64,000 bases of DNA from the NCBI RefSeq assembly GCF_034424625.1, contig NZ_CP139976.1:5084001-5148000 (forward strand), in the 5' to 3' direction. Origin of the DNA: Janthinobacterium lividum. GTDB taxonomy: Bacteria > Pseudomonadota > Gammaproteobacteria > Burkholderiales > Burkholderiaceae_D. The position numbers and the translations under genes are program-made. This document shows positions 1-9,700 of this stretch, piece after piece; positions within the stretch are counted from its first letter, which is position 1; every line of letters starts with the position of its first letter. The notes under the pieces were generated by a model. It saw nothing but the letters and a program-made list of their open reading frames with translations. It had not been told where the DNA came from and did no database searches.

Positions 1-1277
1 TCCGTCAGGAAGGAAACGGTAGGCGAGAACAGCGACCAAACCTTGTTCAGCTTGTCGTTGACGGCAAGGTTGTGCGCGTTGGCGTCGCGGAAGCGGGCCG
101 CTTCGCGTTTTTCCTGCGCAAACGCCTTCACGACGCGGATGCCGGGGATGGTATCGGCCAGCACGTTGGTCACTTCGCTCCACACGCGGTCGATCTTTTC
201 AAAGCCCGTGCGCAAACGGTCGCGCACCAGGTGGATCATCCAGGCGATGAACGGCAACGGCGCCAGGGTCATGATGGCCAGCCACGGATTCATCGACCAC
301 AGGATCACGCCCGTCATGATGATCATCAGCACGTCGGATGCGAAATCGAGCAAATGCAGCGAGAGGAAGACGCAGATGCGGTCGCTGCCGCTGCCGATGC
401 GCGCCATCAGGTCGCCCGTGCGCTTGCCGCCGAAAAATTCCAGCGACAGCTTCATCAGGTGTTCATAGGTGGCCGAGCGCAAGTCGGCGCCCATGCGTTC
501 GGACACCAGGGCCAGCACATAGGTCTTGCCCCAGCCCAGCAGCCAGGCCAGCAGGGCCGAACCGAGCAAGCCGCTCATGTAGTACACCACCAGCCAGGGG
601 TCGATATGCTTGCCGTTCTGATACGGGATCAGCACATTGTCCATCAGCGGCGCCGTCAGGTAGGGCGGAATCATGTGCGCGGCCGTACTCAGCAGCATCA
701 GCATGAAGCCCAGGGCCAGCTGGCCGCGGTAGGGATGGGCGAAGCGCCACAGGCGGAACAGGGTCCAGGTCGATGGCGGCGTGTGCAGTACCTTGGCGCA
801 GATCGGGCATTCTTCCTGCTCCGGTTCCAAGGGCGCCTTGCAGCTGGGGCACACTTCCTGCTCCGCTTCCAGCACGGGCTGGCCCGTCAGGTGGCTGTCG
901 AGGCGCTCGACGAACTGTTCCAGCACGCGGATCGCATGCAGGTTCTGGCCCAAAGTGAAGCGCCACGACGCCAGGCGACCGTGGTCGTCGAACAGTTCCA
1001 GGTGGCCGACACCGGCGTGGTCATGGTGCGTCAGGCGCAGTCCGGGGCGGAAAGACCAGCTTTTCCAGACGGTATCACCCGGGGAACGGGCCAGTAAACG
1101 CTTCTCTGTGACAACAATTATGCCTTTTGTGAAACGTAATCGCGCATCGAGGTCAACCTCAACGCTACTTAAAACGTTCTCCCCTGGAGAAAGGTTGCTT
1201 TCCACTTCCGCCAGCCAGTGTTCCGGCAGCGAAGTGAGGGGAATAGTTGTTGCAGGAACACTCAGTTCAGTTGTCAT
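1..1277 (-). CDS. Cyanophycin-associated ABC transporter, N-terminal part (runs off window)
   Basis: The 5' part (425 codons) of an ABC exporter-type protein is visible and the rest lies beyond base 1. Residues 1-140 form a soluble domain with no membrane segment. Then comes a zinc-ribbon-like pair CPSC (143-146) and CPIC (157-160). The exporter membrane domain starts around residue 175, with helices near 188-205 and 235-260 and the loop typical of MsbA-like transporters ending in VVKAFAQEKREA. The nucleotide-binding domain is outside the window. It is divergent from cphA'. From established knowledge, an ABC protein of this architecture and a DUF1854 protein accompany paired cyanophycin synthetases in Burkholderiales; its substrate is not established. 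The DUF1854 gene would be expected just beyond the left edge (inference). Confidence 0.85.
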   Translation of the reverse strand, partial: MTTELSVPATTIPLTSLPEHWLAEVESNLSPGENVLSSVEVDLDARLRFTKGIIVVTEKRLLARSPGDTVWKSWSFRPGLRLTHHDHAGVGHLELFDDHGRLASWRFTLGQNLHAIRVLEQFVERLDSHLTGQPVLEAEQEVCPSCKAPLEPEQEECPICAKVLHTPPSTWTLFRLWRFAHPYRGQLALGFMLMLLSTAAHMIPPYLTAPLMDNVLIPYQNGKHIDPWLVVYYMSGLLGSALLAWLLGWGKTYVLALVSERMGADLRSATYEHLMKLSLEFFGGKRTGDLMARIGSGSDRICVFLSLHLLDFASDVLMIIMTGVILWSMNPWLAIMTLAPLPFIAWMIHLVRDRLRTGFEKIDRVWSEVTNVLADTIPGIRVVKAFAQEKREAARFRDANAHNLAVNDKLNKVWSLFSPTVSFLT

Positions 1278-1744
1278 CGTAAAGCATACTCCGGCTCGAG
1301 GCCAAGCCCTTCAGGGCGGGATTTGGGGGATGGGGCAGACGCCCGATCAATGTTTGTGTACTGCGCGATGGCGAGGCAGATGCACCAGTGGCAATTTCCT
1401 GTATTGTATCGAATGGATGCCTGCCGGTAAGGAATGATGGCAAAACGGAGCAAAAAAATGAGCGGCCATCGACCAGCGGCAAGTATACAACAGCCCGCTG
1501 TTGCGCAAATGCTCCAGCTTAGCCCAGAGTCGGTATCTTTATAACAAGTATGGCAACAATTAGTAACAATTAGAATGACAACACCAGCAGAATACGAGAA
1601 GCAAACGCGACAAGAGGCCGCTAAAAGTGGCACACTGCGCGTACCCGGGATAAAGAACCAAGCACGAGCCTGAAAAGACTCTGTAGAGCCAACATAAAGT
1701 ATCTGGCGCCCAGACGCCTGGCTTGTTATCAAGAAACCACTTAC
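1278..1744. promoter_or_regulatory. Divergent intergenic region between the ABC transporter and cphA'
   Basis: This is 467 bp with no credible gene. It must hold the promoters for both cyanophycin transcripts. A 10-bp tandem direct repeat (ACAATTAGTA / ACAATTAGAA) lies at about 1555-1574, in an AT-richer patch. No convincing sigma70 -35/-10 pair stands out, so promoter positions are not assigned. Confidence 0.45.
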
Positions 1745-3922
1745 ATGATCAAGAAGAAGAACATCGAATTTGCCCGCGTCACCCACTTGCGCGGCCCCAA
1801 CATCTGGACGTACCGCCCGGTGATTGAAGCCTGGGTCGACATCGGCGAACTGGAAGACTATCCATCCAATACCCTGCCCGGCCTGTACGAGCGCCTGGTG
1901 GCGTGGCTGCCCGGCATGATCGAGCACCGCTGCGGCGTGGGCGAACGGGGCGGCTTTTTCGAGCGCCTGCGCGAAGGCACGTGGTCGGCCCACATCCTCG
2001 AGCACGTGGTGCTGGAACTGCAAAACCTGGCAGGCATGCGCACGGGCTTCGGCCAGACGCGCTCGACCAGCCAGCGCGGCGTCTACAAGATGGCCTTCCG
2101 CACGCGCGAAGAGCACGTGGGCCGCGCCGCCCTGGCCGCCGCGCGCGAACTGCTGATGGCCGCCATCAACGATGAAACCTACGACCTGGAAGCGGCCCTG
2201 ACGCCCCTGCGCGACATGGTCGACGCGCGCTGCCTGGGCCCGAGCACGGCCAGCATCGTCGATGCGGCCACCGAACGCGGCATCCCTTCGCTGCGCCTGA
2301 ACGACGGCAACCTGGTGCAACTGGGTCACGGCGCCGCACAGCGCCGCATCTGGACGGCCGAAACGGACCGCACCAGCGCGATCGCCGAAGGCATCGCCAG
2401 CGACAAGGATCTCACCAAATTCCTGCTCAAATCGTGCGGCGTGCGCGTCCCCGAAGGCAGCCTGGTACGCAGCGCCGAAGCGGCCTGGGAAGAAGCGCAG
2501 GACATCGGCGTGCCCGTCGTCGTCAAACCCTATGACGGCAACCATGGCCGCGGCGTATCGCTGAACCTGATGACGGAAGCGGACGTGAAGGCAGCCTATG
2601 AACTGGCCGCGCGCAAGGGCGACAGCTCGGCCGTGCTGGTGGAAAGCTTCATCACGGGCGACGAACACCGTCTGCTCGTGGTCGGCAACAAGCTGATCGC
2701 GGCCGCCAAGGGCGAATCCCTGTGGGTTGACGGCGACGGCGTCTCCACCGTGCTGGAACTGGTCAACACGCAGATCAATACCGATCCGCGCCGCGGCGAA
2801 GGCGAAGATTTCCCGCTGGGTACCGTCAAGCCGCATGAATCGGGCGAAATCGTGCTGGAACTGCAGCGCCAGGGCATGACCGCCCTGTCCGTGCCGCAGG
2901 CGGGCCAGAAAGTGCTGATCCAGCCGAACGGCAACGTGGCCATCGACGTCACGGACGATGTGCATCCGTCCGTCGTGCATGCGGCCCTGCTGGCCGCGCG
3001 CGTGGTTGGCCTGGATATCGCCGGCATCGACCTGGTCACCACCGACATCACGCGTCCGCTGGAAGAGCAGCGCGGCGCCATCATCGAAGTCAATGCCAGC
3101 CCTGGCCTGCTGGCGCACATCAAGCCGGGCGTGGGCCAGCCCCGCCCTGTCGGCGCGGCCATCGTCGACCACCTGTTCGCGCCCGAGGAAACGGGCCGCA
3201 TTCCGCTGATCGGCGTGACGGGCACGCGCGGCGCCAGCCTGATCGTGCGCATGCTGTGCAAGCTGCTCAACCTGTCGGGCCTGCACACGGGCGCCGTCTG
3301 CAGCGAAGGCATGTATCTGGACCAGCGCAGAGTCGTCAGCAGCGATTGCGTGAACTGGGACGCAGGCCAGCGCCTGCTGCTCAACCGCACCGTGCAGACG
3401 GCCCTGTTCGAGAGCAATCCGCGCATGATCCTGGCCGAAGGCCTGGCTTACGACAAGTGCCAGATCGGCGTCGTCACGGACATGGGCAGCCTCGATAGCG
3501 TCAAGGATTTCGACGTGCTGGACGAAGCGGGCCTGTACAAGGCCGTGCGCAGCCAGGTCGACGTGGTGGTGCCAACGGGCGTGGCCGTGCTCAATGCCGC
3601 CAACGCGCACGTGCTGGAACTGGCCGAGCTGTGCGACGGCACGGTGACCCTGTATGCGCAGGATGGCAGCCTGGCCGCCATCGCGGCGCAACTGGCCGCC
3701 GGCCAGCGCGCCGTATTCGTGCGCGGCAACCACATCGTGCTGGCCGAAGGCGGCATCGAAACGGTCTTGCTGTGTCTGGACCTGCTGAAACCGGCCACGG
3801 CCGGCAATGTCGACAGCGTGCTGGCCGTCGCGGCGGCCGCCTGGGCCCTGAACCTGCCCGTCGATCTGATTTGCGCCGGACTGCGCACCTTCGACGCGGC
3901 CCCCGGCTGCATCGGCAACTGA
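1745..3922 (+). CDS. cphA': Cyanophycin synthetase-like protein CphA' (degenerate Mur-ligase half)
   Basis: This 725-residue homologue of cyanophycin synthetase has the N-terminal domain and an ATP-grasp domain (about 160-480, with a VVVKPYDGNHGRGV-type ATP loop near 257-270 and an EVNASPG metal site). The following Mur-ligase-like domain carries GVTGTRGA at 490-497, where the neighbouring CphA has GTNGKTTT. The P-loop lysine and threonine are therefore missing. The protein also ends about 140 residues earlier than CphA relative to that point, so the C-terminal Mur domain is shortened. It probably performs only the ATP-grasp ligation, or acts as a partner subunit of CphA (inference). Established parallel: cyanobacterial CphA2 also lost this second active site. 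It is upstream of cphA by 77 bp, in one operon. Confidence 0.92.
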   Translation: MIKKKNIEFARVTHLRGPNIWTYRPVIEAWVDIGELEDYPSNTLPGLYERLVAWLPGMIEHRCGVGERGGFFERLREGTWSAHILEHVVLELQNLAGMRTGFGQTRSTSQRGVYKMAFRTREEHVGRAALAAARELLMAAINDETYDLEAALTPLRDMVDARCLGPSTASIVDAATERGIPSLRLNDGNLVQLGHGAAQRRIWTAETDRTSAIAEGIASDKDLTKFLLKSCGVRVPEGSLVRSAEAAWEEAQDIGVPVVVKPYDGNHGRGVSLNLMTEADVKAAYELAARKGDSSAVLVESFITGDEHRLLVVGNKLIAAAKGESLWVDGDGVSTVLELVNTQINTDPRRGEGEDFPLGTVKPHESGEIVLELQRQGMTALSVPQAGQKVLIQPNGNVAIDVTDDVHPSVVHAALLAARVVGLDIAGIDLVTTDITRPLEEQRGAIIEVNASPGLLAHIKPGVGQPRPVGAAIVDHLFAPEETGRIPLIGVTGTRGASLIVRMLCKLLNLSGLHTGAVCSEGMYLDQRRVVSSDCVNWDAGQRLLLNRTVQTALFESNPRMILAEGLAYDKCQIGVVTDMGSLDSVKDFDVLDEAGLYKAVRSQVDVVVPTGVAVLNAANAHVLELAELCDGTVTLYAQDGSLAAIAAQLAAGQRAVFVRGNHIVLAEGGIETVLLCLDLLKPATAGNVDSVLAVAAAAWALNLPVDLICAGLRTFDAAPGCIGN

Positions 3923-3946
3923 CAGCACAGGCAAAGCAGCACTCAA

Positions 3947-3967
3947 GCCCGGCCATGAAGGCCGGGC
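3947..3967 (+). repeat. Intercistronic hairpin between cphA' and cphA
   Basis: A perfect 8-bp inverted repeat, GCCCGGCC and GGCCGGGC, is separated by ATGAA. No T-run follows, so it is unlikely to terminate transcription. It may affect mRNA stability or the ratio of the two proteins (inference). Confidence 0.5.
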
Positions 3968-3999
3968 CCACAAGAACACAACAGGATTACGGTTTAATT

Positions 4000-6570
4000 A
4001 TGGAAGTATCTCGCGTACGGGCCTTGCGGGGCCCTAACCTCTGGAGCCACGACACCGCCGTGGAAGCCATTGTTTCCTGCACCACGCAGGAACTCGACAT
4101 CGCCCAGCTGCCCGGCTTCGAAGCCCGCCTGCGCGCGCGCTTTCCGCAACTGAGCCCGCTGCAACCGCTGGGCAATTACAACGCCGCGCCGATGGCGCAG
4201 GTGCTGGAACTGGCGGCGCTGGGCCTGCAGGCGCAAGCCGGCTGCCCCGTCACCTTCAGCCGCACCACGCCGACCCTGGAAACGGGCATCTTCCAGGTCG
4301 TCGTCGAATACTCGGAAGAAGCCGTCGGCCGCCTGGCGCTGGAACTGGCGCAGCAGCTGTGCCAGGCCGCGCTCGACGATGCGCCGTTCGACCTGGCCGG
4401 CGCGCTGCACCAGTTGCAGGAACTCGATGAAGACGTGCGCCTGGGCCCATCGACGGGCGCCATCGTCAACGCCGCCGTGGCCCGCAACATCCCGTTCCGC
4501 CGCCTGACCGAAGGCAGCCTGGTAACGTTCGGCTGGGGCAGCAAGCAGCGCAAGATCCAGGCCGCCGAAATGGACGGCACCAGCGCGATTGCCGAAGCCA
4601 TCGCGCAGGACAAGGAACTGACCAAGAAGCTGCTGGACTCGGCCGGCGTGCCGGTGCCGCACGGGCGTGTCGCCGTCGACGCGGACGATGCCTGGGCCGC
4701 CGCCTGCGAGATCGGCCTGCCTGTCGTCGTCAAGCCGAAGGACGGCAACCAGGGCAAGGGCGTGACCGTCAATGTCACCACGCGCGAACAACTGACGGCC
4801 GGCTTCCTCGCGGCGCAGGAATTCCGCGACGATATCCTCGTCGAACGCTATCTGCCGGGCCACGATTTCCGTTTGCTCGTCATCGGCAACAAGATGGTGG
4901 CAGCCGCCCGCCGCGACCCGCCGCAAGTGGTGGGCGACGGCCAGCACACGGTGCGCGAACTGGTCGACCAGGTCAACCTGGATCCGCGCCGCGGCAGCGG
5001 CCACGCCACCTCGCTGACGAAAATCCGCTTCGACGACATCGCCCTGGCCAGCCTGGCCAAGCAGGGCTATGTGGCCGAATCCGTGCCGCCCGTGGGCCAG
5101 CGCGTGATCTTGCGCAATAACGCCAACCTGTCGACGGGCGGCTCGGCCACCGACGTCACCGTCGACGTGCATCCGGAAGTGGCGGCGCGCGCCGTCGCGG
5201 CCGCGCACATGGTGGGCCTGGACATCTGCGGCGTGGACGTCGTCTCCGAAAGCATCTTGAAACCGCTGGAAGAGCAGAACGCCGGCATCGTGGAAGTGAA
5301 CGCCGCACCGGGCCTGCGCATGCACCTGGCGCCGTCGTTCGGCAAGCCGCGTCCCGTGGGTGAAGCCATCATCGCCGCCATGTTCGCCGAGGGCGACGAT
5401 GGCCGCATTCCCGTCGTCGCCGTCACCGGCACCAACGGCAAGACCACCACCGTGCGCCTGATCGCCCACCTGCTGACGGCTTCCGGCCTGCGCACGGGCA
5501 TGACCAACACGGATGGCGTGTATATCGAAGGGCGCCAGATCGACAGCGGCGACTGCAGCGGCCCGCGCAGCGCGCGCAACGTGCTGCTGCACCCGGACGT
5601 GGACGCGGCCGTGTTCGAAACGGCGCGCGGCGGCATGCTGCGCGAAGGCCTGGCCTTCGACCGCTGCCAGGTCGCCGTGGTGACCAACATCGGCGCCGGC
5701 GACCACCTGGGCCTGAACTACATCACCACCGTGGAAGACCTGGCGGTCCTGAAGCGCGTGATCGTGCAGAACGTGGCCGACAGCGGCGTGGCAGTCTTGA
5801 ACGCCACCGACCCCGCCGTGGCGCGCATGGCCAAGAATTGCAGCGGCACGGTGACCTTCTTCGCCGCCGACAAGACGCATCCCGTGATGGCCACGCACCG
5901 CGCACAGGGCAACCGCGTGGTGTACGTGGAAGACGGCAAGCTGGTCGCGGCGCAGGGCAAGGAACGCCACGAAATCGCCCTGTCGCAGGTGCCGATCACG
6001 CGCAACGGCGCCATCGGCTTCCAGGTCGACAACGTCATGGCGTCGCTGGCCGCCGCCTGGGCCGTGGGCCTGGACTGGAAAACCATCGCGCTGGGCCTGA
6101 AAACCTTTGCCAATGAAGCCGACAATGCGCCGGGCCGCTTCAACGTCTTCGATTATCGTGGAGCCACGCTGATCGCCGACTACGGCCACAATCCGGACGC
6201 CATCCTGGCGCTGGTGCAAGCCGTGGAAAGCATGCCGGCCAAGCGCCGCTCGGTGGTCATCAGCGGCGCCGGCGACCGCCGCGACGAAGACATCCGCCAG
6301 CAGACGGAAATCCTCGGCGCCGCCTTCGACGATGTGCTGCTGTACCAGGATCAATGCCAGCGCGGCCGCGCCGACGGCGAAGTCGTGGCGCTGCTGCGCC
6401 AGGGTTTGAACGGCGCCAAGCGCACCAGCCATATCGATGAAATCAACGGCGAATTCGTCGCCATCGACAAGGCCCTGGCGCGCTTGAACGAAGGCGATCT
6501 GTGCCTGATCCTGATCGACCAGGTGGAAGAAGCGCTGGCGCACATCGCCAAGCGCGTCGCCGAAGCATAA
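4000..6570 (+). CDS. cphA: Cyanophycin synthetase CphA
   Basis: This 856-residue protein is close to the family's usual 870-900. It polymerises aspartate and arginine into cyanophycin (multi-L-arginyl-poly-L-aspartate) using two ATP sites. The ATP-grasp domain has VVVKPKDGNQGKGV near residue 243, and the Mur-ligase domain has an intact P-loop GTNGKTTT at 477-484. Further on, the Mur C-terminal domain is complete (GRFNVFDY, DYGHNPDA, SGAGDRRDED). The ATG at 4000 is preferred because the protein then starts MEVSRVRALRGPNLW, the family N-terminus; the frame is open further upstream but overlaps cphA'. It is co-transcribed with cphA' and followed by a strong terminator. Confidence 0.96.
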   Translation: MEVSRVRALRGPNLWSHDTAVEAIVSCTTQELDIAQLPGFEARLRARFPQLSPLQPLGNYNAAPMAQVLELAALGLQAQAGCPVTFSRTTPTLETGIFQVVVEYSEEAVGRLALELAQQLCQAALDDAPFDLAGALHQLQELDEDVRLGPSTGAIVNAAVARNIPFRRLTEGSLVTFGWGSKQRKIQAAEMDGTSAIAEAIAQDKELTKKLLDSAGVPVPHGRVAVDADDAWAAACEIGLPVVVKPKDGNQGKGVTVNVTTREQLTAGFLAAQEFRDDILVERYLPGHDFRLLVIGNKMVAAARRDPPQVVGDGQHTVRELVDQVNLDPRRGSGHATSLTKIRFDDIALASLAKQGYVAESVPPVGQRVILRNNANLSTGGSATDVTVDVHPEVAARAVAAAHMVGLDICGVDVVSESILKPLEEQNAGIVEVNAAPGLRMHLAPSFGKPRPVGEAIIAAMFAEGDDGRIPVVAVTGTNGKTTTVRLIAHLLTASGLRTGMTNTDGVYIEGRQIDSGDCSGPRSARNVLLHPDVDAAVFETARGGMLREGLAFDRCQVAVVTNIGAGDHLGLNYITTVEDLAVLKRVIVQNVADSGVAVLNATDPAVARMAKNCSGTVTFFAADKTHPVMATHRAQGNRVVYVEDGKLVAAQGKERHEIALSQVPITRNGAIGFQVDNVMASLAAAWAVGLDWKTIALGLKTFANEADNAPGRFNVFDYRGATLIADYGHNPDAILALVQAVESMPAKRRSVVISGAGDRRDEDIRQQTEILGAAFDDVLLYQDQCQRGRADGEVVALLRQGLNGAKRTSHIDEINGEFVAIDKALARLNEGDLCLILIDQVEEALAHIAKRVAEA

Positions 6571-6589
6571 GCGCAGTATCATCGCGCAC

Positions 6590-6617
6590 AAGGGCGGCCT
6601 GCGGGCCGCCCTTTTTT
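6590..6617 (+). terminator. Rho-independent terminator after cphA
   Basis: The stem AAGGGCGGCC/GGCCGCCCTT has a short TGCG loop and is followed directly by TTTTTT. It closes the cphA'-cphA transcript. Confidence 0.9.
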
Positions 6618-6743
6618 ATGCGCGCGCGCCGCCTCCCTGCGCGCACCCGCATGGTGCAAAAGCCCCCTTGCAAGCTTGTAAATTCAGGCATGGAAATTGC
6701 TCATAAGAAAACATAAATGGGCTGACAAGAAGGTGGGGCACGC

Positions 6744-9700
6744 ATGGTGGGCAGAATCTCGCGCATGATCGGGAAATTGACGGTGGGGCGCAAACTGGCG
6801 CTGATCTATTTGCTCGACCTGTCCGCCGTCATCTTCATTTCCGGCATCCTCATCAACGAAAAATACATCGCCATCGATTTCTCGCGCAAGGAGATGGCGG
6901 GCAACGACTACATCGCCGCGATCCGCGATGCGCTGCTGCCCCTGGCACGCGCGCAAGCCGATGCAGCCGGATCGGCAGCTGCCATCGAACTGGCCGAGCG
7001 CCAGTTCGGCAGCGATATGCGCAGCGCGGAATTGAGCAGGGAATTTTCCGCCCTGCTGCGCCAGTCCAGCAGTACGCCCGTTGCGCCGGACGACGGCATC
7101 GCGCCCTCGCCCGCCTTCGTTGCCGGACGCGCACTGCTCACGCGCGTGGGCAACCAGTCGAACCTGATCCTCGACCCGGACCTGGACAGCTACTACACCA
7201 TGTCGCTGGTGATCCTGCGCTTTCCGGAACTGCTGGAAGTGATCAACAGCACGCGCGCCTTGGCCCTGCAATTGGCGACGGCCGAAGGCGCGCAGCGCCA
7301 GCGCCTGCAAACCCAGTTCCTGATCCTGGAAGGGCGCATGGACGCCACCATGGGCGGCATCGGCAGCGACTACACGGAGGCGTTCGCGGCCAGTACCCCG
7401 CTGCTGCGCCAGCACCTGGACGGCTCGCGCGCGGCCCTGCAGCAAGCCGTGGCGCAGTTTCGCGCCAGCACCCAGGCGCTGGCCGGCGCGCCTGTCCGTG
7501 CCGCTGGCAGCGCCGCGCTGCTGCGCCACGATGCAGCCGCCTCTGCGGCCCTGCTGCATGCCTGGCGCGAAGCGGAAGGCGAATTGCACCGCCTGATCCA
7601 GCTGCGCGTAGACGGCTTCTTTACGCGCATGTGGCTGCACCTGGGCACGGCCGTGCTGCTGCTGGTAATGATATTGGGCCTGGTGTTTTTCGTCGCGCGC
7701 CAGATCGCCCTGCCCATCCGCCGCCTGGCACGCGTGGCGCAGGAAGTGCGCGAAACGGGCGACCATAGCCTGCGCGCCATCTGGGACAGCGAAGACGAAA
7801 CGGGGCGTCTGGTCAGCGCCTTCAATACCATGCTGCAGCAGCTCGACTTCCAGCGCATGGCGCAGCAGGAACTGGTGGCCAGCGCCAGCGCGGCCGATGC
7901 GCAGCGCCAGCTGGTCGACGCCATTCCCATCCCGCTGATGGTCACCTCGATCCCCCATCACCAGGTGCTGCACGCGAACCAGGCCGCGCACGCGTGGCAG
8001 GGCGGCCTGGAACTGGACCCGTGGGTGGGCGGCATGAGTCCGCAAGCCCGTTCGCGCTTCTTCCAGCGCTTGAGCGACCTGGGCGCCGTCGATGAATTCG
8101 AAGTGTGCTGGAGCGGCAGCGGCACGCCAACGTGGGCCCTGATTTCCGCGCGCCTGATCGACTACCAGGGCCAGCGCGCCGTACTGTCGACCTTCACGCC
8201 GATCAACAAGATGAAGCTGATGGAGTCGCGCCTGGAACTGTGGGCCAAGGTCTTCGAGGCGTCCGCCGAAAGCCTGATCGTGATGGACGCCGGCATGCGC
8301 ATCATCACCGTCAACCAGGCCTTCCGCCGCCATTCGCTGTACGACATGGTGGAGCTGATCGGCAAGCGCCCGGCCTTTTTGCTCGCACCCGACAACAGTC
8401 CCGAGCAGCTCGACAGCCTGCGCCGGACCCTGGCGCGGCGCGGCTACTGGCAGGGCGAGATCCGGGTGCAGCGCAAGTCGCTGGAAAGCTATCCCGCCTG
8501 GCTGGTGATGAACGCCGTGCGCGACCTCGATGGCGTCACCACGCATTTCATCGCCAGTTCGCTCGACATCAGCGAACGCAAGGCCAGCGAGCGGCAGATC
8601 GAGCACATGGCCCACCACGACGCGCTGACGGGACTGGCGAACCGCCACGTGTCGAACCTGCGCCTGGCGGCAGCCATCGCGCAGGCGCGCCGCAGCGGCG
8701 AAAAGGTGGGCGTGCTGTTCGTCGACCTGGACCGCTTCAAGCACGTCAACGACGCGCTGGGCCACCACGTGGGCGACGCGCTGCTGCAATCGGTCTCAAA
8801 GCGCCTGCTGCAGCTGGTACGCGAAGGCGATACCGTCAGCCGCCTGGGCGGCGATGAATTCGTCGTCATCCTCAATGGCATCGGCGACGCCGCATCCATC
8901 GCCGCCCTGATTGACACGCGGCTGATACCGGCCATGCGCCAGCCGCACCAGGTGGAAGGCAACGAGCTGTATGTCTCGTGCAGCGTGGGCGTGGCCATCT
9001 ATCCGGACCACGGCGGCGACATGGATACCCTGATGCGCCACGCCGATGCGGCCATGTACCAGGCCAAGAGCGGCGGACGCGATCACGCGCGCATGTTCAC
9101 GCCGCAGATGCAGGAGCAGCAGTTGCAGCAGTTGCACCTGGAAAGCGATCTGCGTCACGCCATCGAACGGCAGGAACTGGTGCTGTACTACCAGCCGCGC
9201 ATCGATGCGAAAAGCAGCCGCCTGAATGGCGTGGAAAGCCTGATCCGCTGGCAGCATCCGCAGCACGGCCTGATCGCGCCCGACAGCTTCATCCCCGCCG
9301 CCGAGGAATCGGGCCTGATCGTCTCCATCGGCGCGTGGGTCATCCGCGAGGCGTGCCGCCAGCAAGTAGCCTGGCGCGAGGCGGGCGCGGGCGACATCGC
9401 CGTGTCGATCAACCTGTCGGCCATCCAGCTGAAAAGCGGCGGCCTGGTGGCCACCTTGCGCGAAGTGCTGCGCGAATTTCCCGTCACGCCGGGACAGATC
9501 GAATTCGAGCTGACCGAGTCCATCCTGATGGACAACGTGGACGACACCATCGCCACCCTGCACGCCATCAAGGCACTGGGGTTTGCGCTGTCGATCGACG
9601 ATTTCGGCACCGGCTATTCAAGCCTGAACTATCTGTGCCGCTTCCCGCTCGACAAGCTGAAAATCGACATGAGCTTCGTGCAGGATATCCACGGTTCGCC

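Noticed and set aside
1274..3979. Very long open frame (about 900 codons) on the minus strand opposite cphA'; similar ones opposite cphA, the TonB receptors, pyrG and the OsmC-YcaO gene
   Set aside because: They mirror the codon pattern of the real gene in GC-rich DNA. The products are His/Gln/Ala/Gly-rich without domain structure, and they lack ribosome sites.
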